Translations under genes and position numbers: made by a program
Notes under the pieces: generated by a model
Databases searched by the model: none
Told to the model about the DNA's origin: nothing
Seen by the model: only the letters and a program-made list of their open reading frames with translations
In this document: piece by piece, positions 6,935 through 8,418 of the stretch
Layout of the letters: each line of letters starts with the position of its first letter
Numbering within the stretch: the first letter of the stretch is position 1
From: Rhodobacter sp.
GTDB taxonomy: Bacteria; Pseudomonadota; Alphaproteobacteria; Rhodobacterales; Rhodobacteraceae
Direction of reading: 5' to 3'
Length of the DNA: 8,418 bases
Assembly (NCBI GenBank): GCA_013824055.1
Contig: PNNE01000267.1
Span: 1 to 8,418, forward strand

Positions 6935-6988
6935 GTAGGTCGGGGTTCACCCCGACATTGTTCGGGGTCGGGGCGAACCCCGACCTAC
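6935..6988. repeat. REP-like 22-bp palindrome in the nuoJ-nuoK gap
   Basis: Bases 6935-6956 and 6967-6988 are inverted copies of 22 bases each, beginning gtaggtcggggttcacccc on the plus strand, with a 10-base loop. The only difference (6949 A versus 6974 C) becomes a G-U pair in the minus-strand RNA, so the transcript can form an unbroken 22-bp stem. Each arm is itself a small palindrome (tcgggg-4 bases-ccccga), so the element can also fold as two hairpins or extrude as a cruciform. The outer end overlaps the nuoJ TAG stop (6985-6987). No U-run follows, so it is not a typical terminator; it looks like a dispersed repetitive extragenic palindrome, which in operons can stabilise mRNA or lower downstream expression. 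Confidence 0.85.
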
Positions 6989-7599
6989 AACCCCTGCCCC
7001 GGCTTGACGTCCTTCAGCTCCATCGCCTTGGCCGGGTCGCGCCACATCTGCTGCAGCACGTCCTGCCGCTTGACGTCCTTCCTGTGGCGCAGGGTCAGCA
7101 GGATCGCCCCGATCATCGCGACCAGCAGGATCAGGCCCGAAAGCTGGAACAGCAGGAAATAGCGGTCGTAGAGGATCATCCCCAGCGCGCGGGTGTTCTC
7201 CATCTCGGTCGGGGCGGGGGCCACGGCCTGACGCAAGCCCTCGGCCCCATCCGCCGCCGTCCAGACGCCGACGCCGATGGCGACCTGCATCAGAAGGACC
7301 ACGCCGATCAGCAGGCCAAGCGGCATGTAGCGCGCAAGCTCCCCTTTCAGGGCGGCAAAGTCGATGTCCAGCATCATCACGACGAACAGGAACAGCACCG
7401 CCACCGCGCCGACGTAGACGATGACCAGCAGCATCGCCACGAACTCGGCCCCGAGCATGACGAACAGGCCCGAGGTGGACAGGAATGCCAGGATCAGCCA
7501 CAGCACCGAATGGACCGGGTTGCGGCTGAGCGTCACCATCAGGCCCGAGGCGACCGTGCTTATGGCGAACATGTAGAAGGCGAAACTGAAGACGGTCAT
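6985..7599 (-). CDS. nuoJ: NADH-quinone oxidoreductase subunit J
   Basis: Membrane subunit of complex I (ND6/Nqo10) whose third helix undergoes the bend linked to proton transfer. The 204-residue protein (E. coli 184) has five hydrophobic segments. Family signatures include NPVHSVLWLILAFLSTSGLF (residues 27-46) and VYVGAVAVLFLFVVMMLD (61-78), with the conserved Tyr62 in the pi-bulge helix. After helix five comes a charged C-terminal tail ending KDVKPGQGL, where the TAG stop lies inside the palindrome behind the gene. The ATG overlaps the upstream stop in an ATGA and is preceded by a strong GAGGAG. The gene is complete. Confidence 0.98.
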   Translation of the reverse strand: MTVFSFAFYMFAISTVASGLMVTLSRNPVHSVLWLILAFLSTSGLFVMLGAEFVAMLLVIVYVGAVAVLFLFVVMMLDIDFAALKGELARYMPLGLLIGVVLLMQVAIGVGVWTAADGAEGLRQAVAPAPTEMENTRALGMILYDRYFLLFQLSGLILLVAMIGAILLTLRHRKDVKRQDVLQQMWRDPAKAMELKDVKPGQGL

Positions 7600-8009
7600 G
7601 CGTCTTTCTCCTCAGGGGTCTCGGCGAAGACTACTTGCGCGATTTCCAGCGCCTTCTGCATGGCGGGCACGCCGCCGAACATCGACATCTGCCAGATCAC
7701 TTCCGCGACCTCGCGCTTGGTGGCCCCGGCGGCAAGGCCGTTCTTGATCGTCATCCGAAGTTGCGGCTCGCCCAGCGGGCCCAGCACCGTCAGCGCGGCG
7801 ATTGTCACCAGAAACCGGGTGCGGGCATCCAGGCCCTCGGGGTTGAAGGTCTTGCCGAACCACATCTCCAGCAGTTCCTTCGGCATCGCCGGAAAGAACT
7901 TCTCGAACGCCTTCGCATCGACGTTCTCCATGCCGGGCATGAAGGACTGGGCCATCTTCTGGCCCTGCTCCATCATCGAGGCGAACATCTTGGCGAAATC
8001 GTCGGTCAT
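7596..8009 (-). CDS. Carboxymuconolactone decarboxylase/AhpD-fold protein, non-catalytic type, in nuo operon
   Basis: A 137-residue protein whose residues about 45-130 match the CMD/AhpD helical fold: LDARTRFLVTIAALTVLG (60-77), then LRMTIKNGLAAGATKREVAE (84-103), VIWQMSMFGGVPAMQKALEI (104-123). Known members are gamma-carboxymuconolactone decarboxylase and the AhpD peroxidase. This protein has no cysteine at all, so no CxxC peroxidase site, and no histidine; the LRMH of typical CMD is LRMT. Catalysis of either known kind is therefore unlikely. The N-terminal 50 residues hold nine methionines (MTDDFAKMFASMMEQGQKM...). An ATG at 8007-8009 is chosen over an in-frame start at 8159 because AGGTGA at 8014-8019 precedes it and the longer version would overlap nuoI by 146 bp with non-family sequence. 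It sits four bases after nuoI and overlaps nuoJ by four. A role in complex I assembly or protection is an inference from position only. Confidence 0.88.
   Translation of the reverse strand: MTDDFAKMFASMMEQGQKMAQSFMPGMENVDAKAFEKFFPAMPKELLEMWFGKTFNPEGLDARTRFLVTIAALTVLGPLGEPQLRMTIKNGLAAGATKREVAEVIWQMSMFGGVPAMQKALEIAQVVFAETPEEKDA
7608..7613 (-). promoter_or_regulatory. Strong ribosome binding site of nuoJ
   Basis: GAGGAG on the minus strand, eight bases before the nuoJ ATG and inside the 3' end of the CMD-like gene. It is the strongest Shine-Dalgarno sequence I see in the window and fixes the nuoJ start. Confidence 0.8.
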
Positions 8010-8013
8010 GGGA

Positions 8014-8019
8014 TCACCT
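8014..8019 (-). promoter_or_regulatory. Ribosome binding site of the CMD-like gene
   Basis: AGGTGA on the minus strand, four bases before the ATG at 8007-8009 and overlapping the nuoI TGA stop. Though the spacing is short, it favours this start over the longer in-frame alternative inside nuoI. Confidence 0.6.
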
Positions 8020-8418
8020 GTAGGGGGCGTCGATTTCAAGGTTGCGGGCGATCTCGGCTTCCCAGCGGGCGCCGTTTTCCAGCAGGCGGTCCTTGTTGTA
8101 GAACAGCTCTTCCCGCGTCTCGGTCGAAAACTCGAAGTTCGGGCCTTCGACGATGGCATCGACCGGGCAGGCCTCCTGGCAGAAGCCGCAGTAGATGCAC
8201 TTGGTCATGTCGATGTCATAGCGCGTGGTCCGGCGGGAGCCATCCTCACGCGGTTCGGCGTCGATGGTGATCGCCTGCGCCGGGCAGACCGCCTCACAGA
8301 GCTTGCAGGCGATGCAGCGTTCCTCGCCGTTGGGATAGCGGCGCAGGGCGTGTTCACCCCGGAAACGGGGGCTGAGCGGCCCCTTCTCGTGCGGGTAGTT
8401 GACCGTCGATTTCGGCGC
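8014..8418 (-). CDS. nuoI: NADH-quinone oxidoreductase subunit I (5' end cut off by window)
   Basis: Peripheral-arm subunit of complex I (TYKY/Nqo9) that carries clusters N6a and N6b and relays electrons to N2 near the quinone site. The last 134 residues are visible; alphaproteobacterial NuoI is about 163, so roughly 30 N-terminal residues lie beyond the window. Two ferredoxin motifs are complete: CIACKLCEAVCP (8281-8316) and CIYCGFCQEACP (8164-8199). Upstream of them is FRGEHALRRYPNGEERC, a strong NuoI signature, and the protein ends NLEIDAPYR at TGA 8014-8016. It is followed after four bases by the CMD-like gene. The visible frame is intact. Confidence 0.98.
   Translation of the reverse strand, partial: APKSTVNYPHEKGPLSPRFRGEHALRRYPNGEERCIACKLCEAVCPAQAITIDAEPREDGSRRTTRYDIDMTKCIYCGFCQEACPVDAIVEGPNFEFSTETREELFYNKDRLLENGARWEAEIARNLEIDAPYR

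Noticed and set aside
8010..8159. Starting the CMD-like protein at 8159 (187 residues)
   Set aside because: The extra 50 residues are a Ser/Arg/Pro-rich out-of-frame reading of nuoI; the ATG at 8007-8009 has a ribosome site and begins the plausible protein.
1..8418. CRISPR array, tRNA/rRNA genes, insertion sequence, prophage or defence genes
   Set aside because: No regular direct repeats with spacers, no tRNA/rRNA-like stretch and no transposase, integrase or nuclease gene seen; coding space is taken up by the nuo, birA and coaX genes.

Overview
The window is the 3' half of a respiratory complex I (NADH:quinone oxidoreductase, nuo/nqo) operon plus the start of the genes behind it, all on the minus strand. 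Reading in the direction of transcription (high to low coordinates): nuoI (5' end cut off by the window edge), a small carboxymuconolactone-decarboxylase-fold gene, nuoJ, nuoK, an unlisted 58-codon small ORF, nuoL, nuoM, nuoN, birA (biotin-protein ligase) and coaX (type III pantothenate kinase, 3' end cut off). The high GC content, the alphaproteobacterial-type NuoL/M/N proteins, the extra small genes inside the nuo cluster and the nuoN-birA-coaX order point to a member of the Rhodobacterales (Rhodobacter/Paracoccus relatives). This placement is from protein character and synteny as I remember them, not from a search.

Layout: 8014-8418 nuoI (two ferredoxin-type 4Fe-4S clusters, peripheral arm); 7596-8009 CMD-like protein with no Cys and no His; 6985-7599 nuoJ; 6899-6984 an intergenic gap almost filled by a near-perfect 22-bp palindrome that also supplies the nuoJ stop codon; 6593-6898 nuoK; 6413-6589 small ORF filling the nuoK-nuoL gap; 4152-6412 nuoL, which is split by a frameshift near 6207-6211; 2586-4139 nuoM; 1153-2589 nuoN; 414-1163 birA (TTG start inside the end of nuoN); 288-413 an intergenic stretch with several inverted repeats; 1-287 coaX. 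Most junctions are 4-nt ATGA overlaps or gaps of a few bases, so this reads as one translationally coupled transcript.

How the genes work together: NuoI passes electrons along the iron-sulfur chain toward the quinone site. NuoJ, K, L, M and N form most of the membrane arm, in which NuoL, M and N are the three antiporter-like proton-pumping subunits. BirA attaches biotin to the biotin carboxyl carrier protein of carboxylases, and CoaX makes phosphopantothenate for CoA; both are housekeeping cofactor genes trailing the respiratory operon.

Most of the window is ordinary. The points worth a second look are the nuoL frameshift, the small ORF between nuoK and nuoL, the CMD-fold protein lacking the family's catalytic residues, and the palindromic element at the nuoJ/nuoK junction with a degenerate relative upstream of coaX. 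I found no evidence of a new multi-gene system.
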